NCBI GenBank assembly: GCA_002068775.1
Contig: MWAX01000139.1
Location: forward strand, 1-18,629
DNA: 18,629 nucleotides
Direction of reading: 5' to 3'
Source of the DNA: Actinobacteria bacterium ADurb.Bin346
GTDB taxonomy: Bacteria; Actinomycetota; Humimicrobiia; Humimicrobiales; Humimicrobiaceae
A program made the position numbers and the translations under genes. The notes under the pieces were generated by a model, which saw nothing but the letters and a program-made list of their open reading frames with translations, was not told the DNA's origin and did no database searches. This document shows positions 1-7,459 of the stretch, piece by piece. Position 1 is the first letter of the stretch. Each line of letters opens with the position of its first letter.

Positions 1-624
1 ATAATAAAAAAAGGAAGACACAGATTTCTATATAAACATACTGTAATTACAAGGATAATGCATGCGGTGCACATTATTTCCATGGTCATGCTTATACTGA
101 CAGGCTTTCAGATCTATACGCCTCTATGGTTCAGGCTATTTCCCACACTTGAAATAGCGAGATATATACATTTTATATTCATGTATATAATCGGCTGGAC
201 ATTCATTTATAAAATATATTACACGGTTGTAACGGGCGAAATAAAAGAGCTGCTTTTTACCTGGCGCGATCTGAAGGACTTTCCGCTGCTGATAAAGCAC
301 TATCTGTACGATATCTTTGTAGGCATTCCAAGCCCCAAACACTGGGGTAAATATAATCCCGGACAGAAAATGGTTTACACTTTGTGGCCGGTCATGCTGC
401 TTGCGCAGGGTATTACAGGCATAGCCATGTATTTTATACCCCGATTTACTGCTTTTAACGATTTTTTTGGCGGGCTTGCAAATATTAAAGCATGGCATTT
501 TGTGATATGCTGGTTATTTGTGATAACTACTGTGCTGCATTTTTACCTGGGCTCAACAGGGCCAAAAGTTGTTGACTTCTATAAATCAGTTGTGACCGGT
601 TATGAAAAACAGGGAAAACATTAA
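1..624 (+). CDS. Ni/Fe-hydrogenase b-type cytochrome subunit, 5'-partial
   Basis: Membrane diheme cytochrome b of the HyaC/Ni-hydr_CYTB type, which passes electrons between a membrane-bound uptake [NiFe] hydrogenase and the quinone pool. The frame is open back to base 1, and the codons before the ATG at 58 read like this family (…YKHTVITRIMHAVH), so the gene starts upstream of the window and ATG 58 is internal. Counting from that ATG, membrane helices lie near residues 1-20, 35-55, 106-126 and 147-165. Probable heme-ligand histidines are His2 (13 residues before TG, as in HyaC), His38 in helix 2 and His147/His161 in helix 4. The 'KYNPGQK' loop at 98-104 is typical of the family. It overlaps the maturation protease gene by 23 nt, and that gene plus hypA downstream support a hydrogenase role. 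Formate dehydrogenase gamma subunits are related and are the main alternative. The catalytic subunits should lie upstream, out of view. Confidence 0.88.
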   Translation: MIKKGRHRFLYKHTVITRIMHAVHIISMVMLILTGFQIYTPLWFRLFPTLEIARYIHFIFMYIIGWTFIYKIYYTVVTGEIKELLFTWRDLKDFPLLIKHYLYDIFVGIPSPKHWGKYNPGQKMVYTLWPVMLLAQGITGIAMYFIPRFTAFNDFFGGLANIKAWHFVICWLFVITTVLHFYLGSTGPKVVDFYKSVVTGYEKQGKH

Positions 625-1096
625 ATACCTTGTAATCGGTGCAGGCAACATTCTCCTTTCTGACGAAGGAGTCGGTATCCACATTACAAAGGAACTTGAA
701 AAATGCCGTGACCTCCCGGAGGGGACAGGTTACATTGATATCGGAACATCAACCTTTGATATCGGCTCATACATTTCAGATGAAATTAAAAAAATTGCAG
801 TAATCGACTGCATAAGGACTTCCGATTTTCCTTCAGGAACTGTTTTTAAACTTACTATTGAAGACCTGCGGAAAAGACAGGCTGAGAAATTCTCGCTTCA
901 CCAGATGGAGCTTGTTGACTGTCTCAAGCTTGTATCAATAATAGAAGAATTGCCGGATTCTATTATACTTGGCATTGTACCACATGATATAAGCACCTTT
1001 TCAATGAAACTTTCGAACGAACTGGACAGACTTTTACCGGAAATAATTAAAAAAATAAAAAAAGAAGTGCTGGATTTTTTCAACGAAGATGCATGA
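602..1096 (+). CDS. Hydrogenase maturation endopeptidase (HyaD/HybD/HycI family)
   Basis: Cytoplasmic nickel-dependent protease that removes the C-terminal extension of the [NiFe]-hydrogenase large subunit after nickel insertion, the last maturation step. The 164 aa match the usual family length. The N-terminal motif 'GAGNILLSDEGVG' (residues 13-25) carries the nickel-ligand Glu22; Asp69 in 'VIDC' and His100 in 'SLHQ' fit the other two ligands known from HybD. The C-terminal 'GIVPHDISTFSMKLS' is a divergent form of the usual Pro-Glu…Leu-Ser segment. The start ATG at 602 lies inside the end of the cytochrome gene (23-nt overlap) and the end overlaps hypA by 8 nt, so the three are probably translationally coupled. 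Which hydrogenase it serves cannot be told from this fragment. Confidence 0.9.
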   Translation: MKNRENIKYLVIGAGNILLSDEGVGIHITKELEKCRDLPEGTGYIDIGTSTFDIGSYISDEIKKIAVIDCIRTSDFPSGTVFKLTIEDLRKRQAEKFSLHQMELVDCLKLVSIIEELPDSIILGIVPHDISTFSMKLSNELDRLLPEIIKKIKKEVLDFFNEDA

Positions 1097-1445
1097 GTAC
1101 TCTATTACCTGCTCAATAATTTCAATACTTGAAAAAATTGCTGCTGATAAAGCTTTAAATAAAATCAGTAAAGTCAATTTTGAACTAAGTCCCGCTGCAA
1201 GCCTTGAACCTGAATCGATAAGATTTTATTTTGACTTTTTAACAAGGCAGAGCACTCTGTTAAATGGCGCAAAGCTCAGCTTCAGGAAAACAAAGATACG
1301 AATAAAATGTAAAAGCTGCGGCAGAATTTTTTCTTCAAGTAAGTTCCCACCCCGCTGCTCCGGATGCGGTAATATATGCCTGGATAATAATGTCATGCCG
1401 GCAATAGCTGATGATATCAGAATAACATCTGTAATTGCTGATTGA
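1089..1445 (+). CDS. hypA: Hydrogenase nickel incorporation protein HypA
   Basis: Nickel metallochaperone that works with HypB to load nickel into the large subunit of [NiFe] hydrogenase. The N-terminal 'MHE' supplies the nickel-binding His2, whose position right after the initiator Met fixes ATG 1089 as the start. The zinc site is two CxxC pairs, Cys74/Cys77 and Cys90/Cys93, separated by 12 residues. Length (118 aa) is normal. It overlaps the protease gene by 8 nt and closes the hydrogenase operon. hypB and the other hyp genes do not follow, so they must lie upstream or elsewhere. Confidence 0.94.
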   Translation: MHEYSITCSIISILEKIAADKALNKISKVNFELSPAASLEPESIRFYFDFLTRQSTLLNGAKLSFRKTKIRIKCKSCGRIFSSSKFPPRCSGCGNICLDNNVMPAIADDIRITSVIAD

Positions 1446-1500
1446 TTTCTGCAGTTTAAAAATTAAGCTTGACAGGGTTGTTTAAATTATTTTATCAATA

Positions 1501-1509
1501 TGTTATAAT
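1501..1509 (+). promoter_or_regulatory. Possible extended -10 promoter element upstream of nusA
   Basis: TGTTATAAT is a perfect TATAAT preceded by the TGn extension, in the gap between hypA and nusA. No good -35 lies at 16-18 bp. A TTGACA at 1469-1474 is 29 bp away, too far to pair with it. If used, transcription would start near 1516, and the hairpin at 1541-1566 would lie in the nusA leader. Confidence 0.4.
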
Positions 1510-1540
1510 CCTTTAGGATTTTAAAGAGCATAAGTTGTTT

Positions 1541-1566
1541 AATAGTGGGCAAGTCCCACTATTTTT
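1541..1566 (+). terminator. Rho-independent terminator or nusA leader attenuator
   Basis: A perfect 9-bp inverted repeat (AATAGTGGG at 1541-1549, CCCACTATT at 1555-1563) with a 5-nt loop, continued by a T-tract at 1562-1566. The T-tract is only on the + strand side, so it acts on rightward transcription. It most simply ends the hydrogenase operon before nusA. If the -10 element at 1501-1509 is real, it would instead be an attenuator in the leader of nusA, whose product affects termination at hairpins. Confidence 0.75.
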
Positions 1567-1626
1567 GTTATAAAAGTCTTTTAAATGTTAATTTTTTAAG
1601 TACCAATATTGATATATTTAAATATT

Positions 1627-1634
1627 AAGGTGAT
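1627..1634 (+). promoter_or_regulatory. nusA ribosome binding site
   Basis: AAGGTGAT ends 4 nt before the TTG at 1639, which supports that non-ATG start. Confidence 0.7.
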
Positions 1635-1638
1635 TTAA

Positions 1639-2757
1639 TTGAATAGAAAACTGATTGAAGCATTAAAAGAGCTTGAAAGAGAAAAAGGTATCAGGCTGGA
1701 TACTATAATTGAAGCACTGAAAGGCGCCCTTGGTGCTGCGTATAAAAAGTTTTATGACGTAGAAGATAAAATCAGGATAGATATTAATGAAAAAAACGGA
1801 GAAATAAAAGTATTTAAGATCCTTGAGGATGAAAACGCTGATACTGAGACGGCCCGGGAAAACGCTCCGGAAGTCGAAGTCACGCCCGGAGATTTTGGCA
1901 GGATAACAGCGCAGACAGCAAAGCAGGTAATCAGGCAGAGGATAAAAGAAGCTGAACGGGAGATAATGTATGAAGAATTCAAGGACAGAGTCGGTGATAT
2001 GGTCACAGGAATAGTGCAGCAGAATGATTCAAGGTTTACGCTCGTGGACCTCGGTAAGGTTGAAGCATTGCTGCCGCAATATGAGCAGGTGCCGGGTGAA
2101 GCATACAGGCATGGCGAGAGGATAAAATGTTATATATCAGAGGTTAGAAAAACCACCAAGGGTCCCCAGGTGATTGTTTCAAGAACGCATATCGGGCTTG
2201 TGAAACGGTTGTTTGAGCTGGAAGTGCCGGAAATAAGTGAAAAAGTGGTTGAAATAAAAAGCATAGCCCGCGAAGCAGGGTACAGGACAAAGATAGCAGT
2301 GCTTTCTAATGATAAAAATGTCGACCCGGTTGGCGCATGTGTCGGCCCTAAAGGCTCAAGAGTAAAGATGATAGTTGAAGAGCTTGAAGGTGAAAAAATA
2401 GACATAGTGGATTACAGCATGGACGCTGTGCTTTTTATAAAGAATGCTCTCAGCCCCGCTAAAGTATTGAAAGTCCTGACAGATGATGAGAAAAAATTTG
2501 CCCTGATAGTTGTGCCCAATGACCAGCTGTCTCTTGCTATCGGCAAGGAAGGGCAGAATGCAAGGCTGGCTGCAAAACTCACCGGCTGGAAAATAGATAT
2601 AAAAAGTGAAAAACAGTTTGAAGAAGAGCTTAATGAGGCAAGAAGAGAAAGAATAGAAAAAAAGGAAAAAGACAGCGATGATAATGCCGAAGATCTTCAG
2701 GGGACTGAAATTGCTGAAGAAAAAAGCAAAAATATAAAAATACAAAAAAACAATTAA
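1639..2757 (+). CDS. nusA: Transcription termination/antitermination factor NusA
   Basis: Binds RNA polymerase and nascent RNA and modulates pausing, termination and antitermination. The domains appear in order: N-terminal RNAP-binding domain (about 1-115), S1 domain (about 118-183), KH1 with 'VGPKGSR' (234-241) and KH2 with 'IGKEGQN' (301-307). A charged Lys/Glu-rich tail follows from about 325 to 372. The 372-aa length fits the form without C-terminal acidic repeats. It starts with TTG behind a good ribosome binding site. infB follows after 22 nt. rimP, the usual upstream neighbour, is absent: a hydrogenase operon stands there. It is probably the first gene of the nusA-infB-rbfA-nrnA-truB unit. 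Confidence 0.97.
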   Translation: MNRKLIEALKELEREKGIRLDTIIEALKGALGAAYKKFYDVEDKIRIDINEKNGEIKVFKILEDENADTETARENAPEVEVTPGDFGRITAQTAKQVIRQRIKEAEREIMYEEFKDRVGDMVTGIVQQNDSRFTLVDLGKVEALLPQYEQVPGEAYRHGERIKCYISEVRKTTKGPQVIVSRTHIGLVKRLFELEVPEISEKVVEIKSIAREAGYRTKIAVLSNDKNVDPVGACVGPKGSRVKMIVEELEGEKIDIVDYSMDAVLFIKNALSPAKVLKVLTDDEKKFALIVVPNDQLSLAIGKEGQNARLAAKLTGWKIDIKSEKQFEEELNEARRERIEKKEKDSDDNAEDLQGTEIAEEKSKNIKIQKNN

Positions 2758-2779
2758 AGGATAAGGACTGTATAAAATA

Positions 2780-4984
2780 ATGGGCTCATTTCGGGTTTAT
2801 AATATTGCCAAAGAACTGAATATTTCGTCAGCTGATCTTTTAGCAAAATGTAAAGAGCTTGGCATAGAGGTTAAAAGCCACAGCTCTTCAATAACTGAAG
2901 AGCTGGCTGAAAAGATAAGGGCTGCTTTTAAGAAGCCAAAGCCTGCCGATGAGCAGCTTTTAAAACCTAAACCAGAAAAGAGTCTGAAAGATCACAGGGA
3001 ACGAGAGAGTTCAAAGGATAAACAGGGATGGGATGAGGAGAAAAAATTAAACATCAGGAAGGTTCTTGATAAAGAGCTTGATAAGGAAGAAAAAGAAGGA
3101 AGCCTGAGGCGGCGAATTAAACAATATACCAAAAAGGAAGAAGAAATTCAGGCTGCAGCAGCTGCCGGCAAATCAATGGCTGTGGCGGAAAAGGAAACAC
3201 TCGAAGGGCTGGAAGAAAAAATACTTAAAAGACCTGAAATAAAAAAAATAATTGAGCTTCCTGAAGGCATTACAATAAAGCGGCTATCTGAAAGGATAAA
3301 CATACCTTCTTCAGAGATTCTTCAAAAAGTTTTTAATCTTGGATCTATGCTTACCATAAATCAGCCGCTGGATAATGATATAATAGAGCTGCTTTCGCAT
3401 GAGTATAATTTTAAATACTCAGTAATCGGGTTTGAAGATAAATTAGATGAATTTGCCAGGGATACTGAAGACAAGCTTATAACAAGGCCGCCCATAGTAA
3501 CTGTAATGGGCCATGTCGACCACGGTAAAACAACTCTGCTTGATGCAGTAAGGAAATCAAAAGTAGTGCTAAGTGAAGCTGGCGGCATTACCCAGAGTAT
3601 TGGCGCATACCAGACTGAATTCAATGGCAGAAAAATAACATTTATTGATACTCCTGGCCATGAAGCGTTTACAACAATGCGCGCCAGGGGAGCAAAGGTC
3701 ACGGATATTGCAGTGATTGTAATTGCCGCTGATGACGGAATAATGCCGCAAACAATCGAAGCGATAAATCATGCTAAAGAAGCAGGTGTACCCATAATAG
3801 TTGCAATCAATAAAATAGATCTGCCGAATTCAAACCCTGATAAGATAAAACAGAGTCTGACAGAGTATGACCTTGTACCGGAAGAATGGGGCGGAGATAC
3901 AATATTTGTTAACATTTCTGCAAAAACTGGTGACAATATTGATAATCTGCTGGAAATGCTGCTGCTTGTAGCAGATTTAAATGATATAAAAGGCAACCCT
4001 GATGCTGAAGGGCTCGGTATAATAATAGAGTCTAAATTGGATAAAGGTTTTGGGCCTGTTGGAACCGTGCTTGTAAAAAGAGGCAATATTAAAGTCGGTG
4101 ATTTTTTTGTGACAGGTAATTCATATGGAAGAGTGAGGACCATAAGAAATGAGCATGACGTATCGATTAATAAGGCTGTTTTGTCTCAACCGGTCATAAT
4201 CTCAGGTTTTACTTCGGTGCCGCAGGCAGGAGATAAATTTTTCATTGTAAAAAATGAAAAAGTTGCCAAGGATATTATCAGCAAAAGGGAGTCTCAGAAA
4301 AAGCTTATTAAACTGTCAGAAGTAAGAAAACACATAACTCTTGAGGACCTTGCTGACATATCTAAGGAAAATGAGATAAAAAAGCTCAAAATAATACTGA
4401 AAGCAGAATCAAACGGCTCGCTTGATGCAGTGGAAAAATCTCTTAAAGATGTTGAAAAAGAGAATATAAAAATAGATGTTATCCACCGCGGAGTAGGAGC
4501 AATATCTGACAGCGACATATTGCTTGCTTCTGCATCTGATGCAATAGTGATCGGTTTTGGGGTAGTTGCAAGCTCAAAAGCAAAAGTGATGTCAAAGGAA
4601 GAAAATATTGAGATAAGGACATATAATATAATATATAAATTGATAGAAGACATACAGCTTGCCTCAAAAGGTCTTCTGGAGCCAAAGTATGAGGAAAAAA
4701 TAAAGGGCAATGTTGAGATAAGGGAAATATTCAGGATTTCAAAAGTGGGCAATATTGCAGGATGCTATATTCTGGATGGAGAAGTGGAAAGAGGAGATAC
4801 CGTAAGGATTATAAGGGACGGAAGGATAATCTATACCGGGAAAATTGATTCCCTCCACAGATTTAAGGAAGATGCAAAAAAAGTTGCTGCAGGTTATGAG
4901 TGTGGCATAAGAGTTGAGAATTTCCAGGACTTAAACAAGGGGGACACTCTCGAAGTATATGAACAGGTTGAAGTAAAGCAATGA
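2780..4984 (+). CDS. infB: Translation initiation factor IF-2
   Basis: GTPase that delivers initiator fMet-tRNA to the 30S subunit and promotes 50S joining. The N-terminal IF2 domain (1-50, 'FRVYNIAKELN') is followed by a charged Lys/Glu linker (about 50-150) and a second IF2_N module (about 155-215). The G domain has 'GHVDHGKTT' (244-252), 'GGITQSIGAY' (268-277), 'DTPGHE' (290-295) and 'NKID' (344-347). Domains II, III and IV then run to residue 734. The length is at the short end for bacterial IF2 because the linker is short. ATG 2780 is chosen because the family motif starts right after it; an AAGGATAAGG stretch lies about 13 nt upstream. ylxR and ylxQ, commonly found between nusA and infB in Gram-positive bacteria, are missing. 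Confidence 0.98.
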   Translation: MGSFRVYNIAKELNISSADLLAKCKELGIEVKSHSSSITEELAEKIRAAFKKPKPADEQLLKPKPEKSLKDHRERESSKDKQGWDEEKKLNIRKVLDKELDKEEKEGSLRRRIKQYTKKEEEIQAAAAAGKSMAVAEKETLEGLEEKILKRPEIKKIIELPEGITIKRLSERINIPSSEILQKVFNLGSMLTINQPLDNDIIELLSHEYNFKYSVIGFEDKLDEFARDTEDKLITRPPIVTVMGHVDHGKTTLLDAVRKSKVVLSEAGGITQSIGAYQTEFNGRKITFIDTPGHEAFTTMRARGAKVTDIAVIVIAADDGIMPQTIEAINHAKEAGVPIIVAINKIDLPNSNPDKIKQSLTEYDLVPEEWGGDTIFVNISAKTGDNIDNLLEMLLLVADLNDIKGNPDAEGLGIIIESKLDKGFGPVGTVLVKRGNIKVGDFFVTGNSYGRVRTIRNEHDVSINKAVLSQPVIISGFTSVPQAGDKFFIVKNEKVAKDIISKRESQKKLIKLSEVRKHITLEDLADISKENEIKKLKIILKAESNGSLDAVEKSLKDVEKENIKIDVIHRGVGAISDSDILLASASDAIVIGFGVVASSKAKVMSKEENIEIRTYNIIYKLIEDIQLASKGLLEPKYEEKIKGNVEIREIFRISKVGNIAGCYILDGEVERGDTVRIIRDGRIIYTGKIDSLHRFKEDAKKVAAGYECGIRVENFQDLNKGDTLEVYEQVEVKQ

Positions 4985-5082
4985 ACCGCTAATTTTTCTT
5001 AAGATTTTATTTATCTTTATACAATAATAAACAGCCAGTTTTTATAATCCTGCATTTAAGACCTTCAAACAGGAAAGAAAAT

Positions 5083-5430
5083 ATGGAGCGATTAAAAAAA
5101 ACAGAAATTGATCTGCAGAGGGAAATCAGTTTTATAATAAACTCAAAATTAAAAGACCCGAGGATAGGTTTTGTGACAGTTACTGATGTAAAGCTTTCAA
5201 GCGACTATCATTATCTTGACATATTTATCAGTGTAATGGGTGATGATGAGAAGATTAACCAGTCGCTGCTTTGTTTAAAGAATTGTGAGGGTTTTATAAA
5301 AAATAATTTAAAGAAAAGATTCAGGTTAAAAACCATGCCTGAGCTTAAATTCATATATGATAAGTCAATAGATTACGGGATAAAAGTCACAGAGCTTCTT
5401 GAAGACCTGAAAAAAAAGAACAGATTATAA
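5083..5430 (+). CDS. rbfA: 30S ribosome-binding factor RbfA
   Basis: Small KH-fold protein that binds the immature 30S subunit near 16S rRNA helix 1 and promotes late maturation. Diagnostic segments are 'LQREISFIINSKLKDPRIG' near residues 11-29 and 'VTDVKLSSDYHYLDIFISV' after it. The length of 115 aa is typical. ATG 5083 has AGGAAAG at 5071-5077 as ribosome binding site. A 98-nt gap separates it from infB. It contains an isolated TATAAT (5043-5048) without a convincing -35 and no terminator, so rbfA is probably in the same transcript as infB. Confidence 0.95.
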   Translation: MERLKKTEIDLQREISFIINSKLKDPRIGFVTVTDVKLSSDYHYLDIFISVMGDDEKINQSLLCLKNCEGFIKNNLKKRFRLKTMPELKFIYDKSIDYGIKVTELLEDLKKKNRL

Positions 5431-5438
5431 AAAGAAAA

Positions 5439-5470
5439 ATTTATGCAGTGAAAGATTTATACAGTGAAAG
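5439..5470 (+). repeat. Tandem 16-bp duplication across the nrnA start
   Basis: Two adjacent copies, ATTTATGCAGTGAAAG (5439-5454) and ATTTATACAGTGAAAG (5455-5470), differ at one base. The second copy holds the GTG start of nrnA. The equivalent GTG in the first copy is out of frame because the unit is 16 bp. Confidence 0.85.
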
Positions 5471-6453
5471 AATTAAAATCGGATGATTTGATTAGCCGTG
5501 TTATAGATATTATTAAGAAAAATAAAGATTTCTTTATAATAACCCATGATTTTCCTGACGGAGACAGTCTTGGCTCACAGGTTTCGCTGTACACGCTTTT
5601 AAAATCAGCAGGCAAGAATGCTTATATGGTCTGTGATTCTGAGATCCCCTATCAGTATGAATTTCTTCCATCAGTAAATCAAATCAGAAAAAACCTGCAG
5701 GAAAATGCCGGCAGCTCAAATAACAGCAAATATATATGTTTTTGCCTGGACAGCGCAGACGAAGGACGTTTTAAAATATCCATAGAAAAAATAAGGGAAA
5801 AGGCTCAAATGATCATCAATATTGACCACCATCCCGGAAATGCAATGTACGGAGATATAAACATCGTGGATCCTGAAAAATCAGCAACAGCCGAAATATT
5901 GTATGACATTATTGTAAAAGGTTTTCCCGAGTTGCTTGATTATAATATTTCTCTTGGGATTTATACTGCAATACTTACAGACACAGGAAGGTTCCAGTAT
6001 TCCAACACGACCCACAGTGTCCACAGGATAGCCAGCCATCTGCTGGAGCTAGGGGTGGTCCCGGCAAAGGTATTTTCATGCATATATGAAAATGAGCCGT
6101 TCAGAAGGTTTGAATTGCTGGCAAAAGTGCTTAAAAGGATAAAGCTTTTAAAGTCAAAAAAACTGATTTATTCTTTTGTTTTGAAGGAAGACTTTGACAA
6201 GCTCGGGCTTCCGTTTTCAGCAAATGACGGGATCATTGAGATACTGAGGAGCGCGTCCGAAGCAAAAATATCAGCGTTTATAAAGCAGGTCGAAAAGAAC
6301 AATTATAAAGTCAGTCTACGCTCTTCTGACCCTGACTCTAATGTTGCAGAAATTGCTCTGAAATTCGGCGGCGGCGGCCATAAAATGGCGTCGGCATATT
6401 CCTGCAGCGGAACATTAAAAGAGGTTCTATCGTCTCTTATAAAGGCGATTTAG
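5464..6453 (+). CDS. nrnA: DHH-family nanoRNase / pAp phosphatase NrnA
   Basis: Bifunctional enzyme that degrades 2-5 nt RNAs and dephosphorylates 3'-phosphoadenosine 5'-phosphate. The DHH domain shows 'THDFPDGDSLGS' (27-38; His28, Asp32 and Asp34 as metal ligands), Asp96 in 'CLDSAD' and the 'NIDHH' motif (119-123). The C-terminal DHHA1 domain carries 'GGGGHKMASA' near 301-310, which binds substrate. The 329-aa length is standard. GTG 5464 is the first usable start after an in-frame TGA at 5449. The ribosome binding site is weak, and the start sits in a tandem duplication. It lies between rbfA and truB, as in many Actinomycetota and Clostridia. Confidence 0.95.
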   Translation: MKELKSDDLISRVIDIIKKNKDFFIITHDFPDGDSLGSQVSLYTLLKSAGKNAYMVCDSEIPYQYEFLPSVNQIRKNLQENAGSSNNSKYICFCLDSADEGRFKISIEKIREKAQMIINIDHHPGNAMYGDINIVDPEKSATAEILYDIIVKGFPELLDYNISLGIYTAILTDTGRFQYSNTTHSVHRIASHLLELGVVPAKVFSCIYENEPFRRFELLAKVLKRIKLLKSKKLIYSFVLKEDFDKLGLPFSANDGIIEILRSASEAKISAFIKQVEKNNYKVSLRSSDPDSNVAEIALKFGGGGHKMASAYSCSGTLKEVLSSLIKAI

Positions 6454-6519
6454 AAAGTTACTGATTTAATCAGTTACGCTTTTAATAAGTCCGGATATCA
6501 AGCTGAATCAGGTTTTAAA

Positions 6520-7304
6520 ATGGATACAATAAAGTCAAAAATATTTGAAAATTTCAATGGCGTGCTGCTGGTAAAAAAAGAACCGCTGCTGTCCTCCTTT
6601 GGCGTGATTAAAAAAATTAAAAAGGTTTTTTTTTAAATAAAATCGGGCATGGCGGGACTCTGGATCCGCTTGCCGAAGGCATACTGATAATCCTGATAAA
6701 CAAGGCCACAAAACTCTTCGATTTCTTTCAATCCTATACCAAAGAATACACAGCTCTTTTCAGGCTTGGAGTCACCACTGATACATGGGATATGGAAGGC
6801 AAAGTACTTCAATCCAGGGTTGTGCATGAAAAGGACATAAGCGTCGAGCAGCTAAAAAAAATAACAGCAGGATTAGCCGGTGATTATCTGCAGAAACCGC
6901 CCGCCTATTCAGCAAAAAAAATATCCGGAAAGCCGGCATATTATTATGCAAGGATGGAAAAGGGCAAAGGAGATGAAAAGCTGCAGGACTTAAAACCTTC
7001 TGTCGTAAAAATCCATAGTATTAAAATCCTGTCCATTGAAATACCTGATGTAAAAATAAAAATCAGGTGCAGCAGCGGGACTTATATAAGATCTATTGTG
7101 CATGATATCGGTGAAAGAATGGGATGCGGCGCAACGCTTACAGGTCTTGTAAGAGATGCAATAGGAGAGTTTAAATTAAAAGACTGCCTGACACTTGATG
7201 AAATTACCGGGATAGCATCAGATGGTGAAACTGTAAAATACAGGCAGGGAATAATACCGCTGGAGAAAATAAACCTTCAGCATGAAAATTCCAAGCTGAA
7301 ATAA
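6520..7304 (+). CDS. truB: tRNA pseudouridine(55) synthase TruB, read through a -1 frameshift at T9
   Basis: Makes pseudouridine 55 in the T-loop of tRNAs. The sequence is in two frames. From ATG 6520, frame one reads the TruB N-terminus ('GVLLVKKEPLLSSFGVIKKIKK') and stops at TAA 6634. From there, the frame one base back continues as 'NKIGHGGTLDPLAEG', with catalytic Asp about residue 49 (E. coli Asp48), then 'YTALFRLGVTTDTWD', 'PPAYSAKKISGKPAY' and 'SSGTYIRSIVHDIGE'. Joining them by a -1 shift in the T-run 6626-6634 gives about 261 aa, with the same spacing as E. coli TruB between KVKR and GHTG. Without the shift the product is 38 aa and inactive. ATG 6792, the first ATG in the downstream frame, lies past the catalytic motif and is not a plausible start. 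The usual DKPxG motif is degenerate (KKEPL). It may be programmed frameshifting, slippage, sequence error or pseudogene. Confidence 0.85.
6626..6676 (+). promoter_or_regulatory. Candidate -1 frameshift signal in truB
   Basis: A run of nine T's (6626-6634) contains the heptamer T TTT TTT at 6627-6633 in the correct phase, followed at once by zero-frame TAA. Nine bases after the heptamer a stem can form. 6643-6646 pairs with 6673-6676, 6648-6649 with 6671-6672 (G6647 bulged), and 6652-6655 with 6666-6669, around a 10-nt loop. Slippery run, stop and hairpin spacing resemble known -1 frameshift sites. The hairpin overlaps codons for the catalytic motif, so it could be incidental. Confidence 0.45.
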
Positions 7305-7459
7305 AAATTTAAGGAATTTTTTCTAATATATTTTTAAATTCAATAACTGCTATGGGGGGCATTTAATTTAAAATGAGCATCATAATCTGAAAATTGTGGT
7401 ACTTCATAATTTCAAAATTTTAAACAATAGGACAATTAATAATTGAAAGGAATAATTTT

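Noticed and set aside
58..60. ATG 58 as the true start of the cytochrome b gene
   Set aside because: The frame is open and family-like back to base 1, and the first heme-ligand His would be residue 2.
1469..1509. TTGACA plus TATAAT as one classical promoter
   Set aside because: The spacer is 29 bp, too long for a sigma-70 promoter; only the extended -10 is kept as a candidate.
5043..5048. TATAAT upstream of rbfA as a promoter
   Set aside because: The best -35 candidate (TTATAC) is 20 bp away and weak; such motifs are common in this AT-rich DNA.
6454..6485. Palindrome ACTGATT-T-AATCAGT after nrnA as a terminator
   Set aside because: The usable hairpin is only about 5 bp with a 5-nt loop and no proper U-tract follows.
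6626..6634. The T9 run read as the tail of a terminator
   Set aside because: No G+C-rich hairpin precedes it; the upstream bases are A-rich TruB codons.
6792..7304. ATG 6792 as the start of a 170-aa TruB-like protein
   Set aside because: The conserved region continues upstream in the same frame, including the catalytic Asp motif, up to the T-run at 6626-6634; starting at 6792 would leave out the active site.
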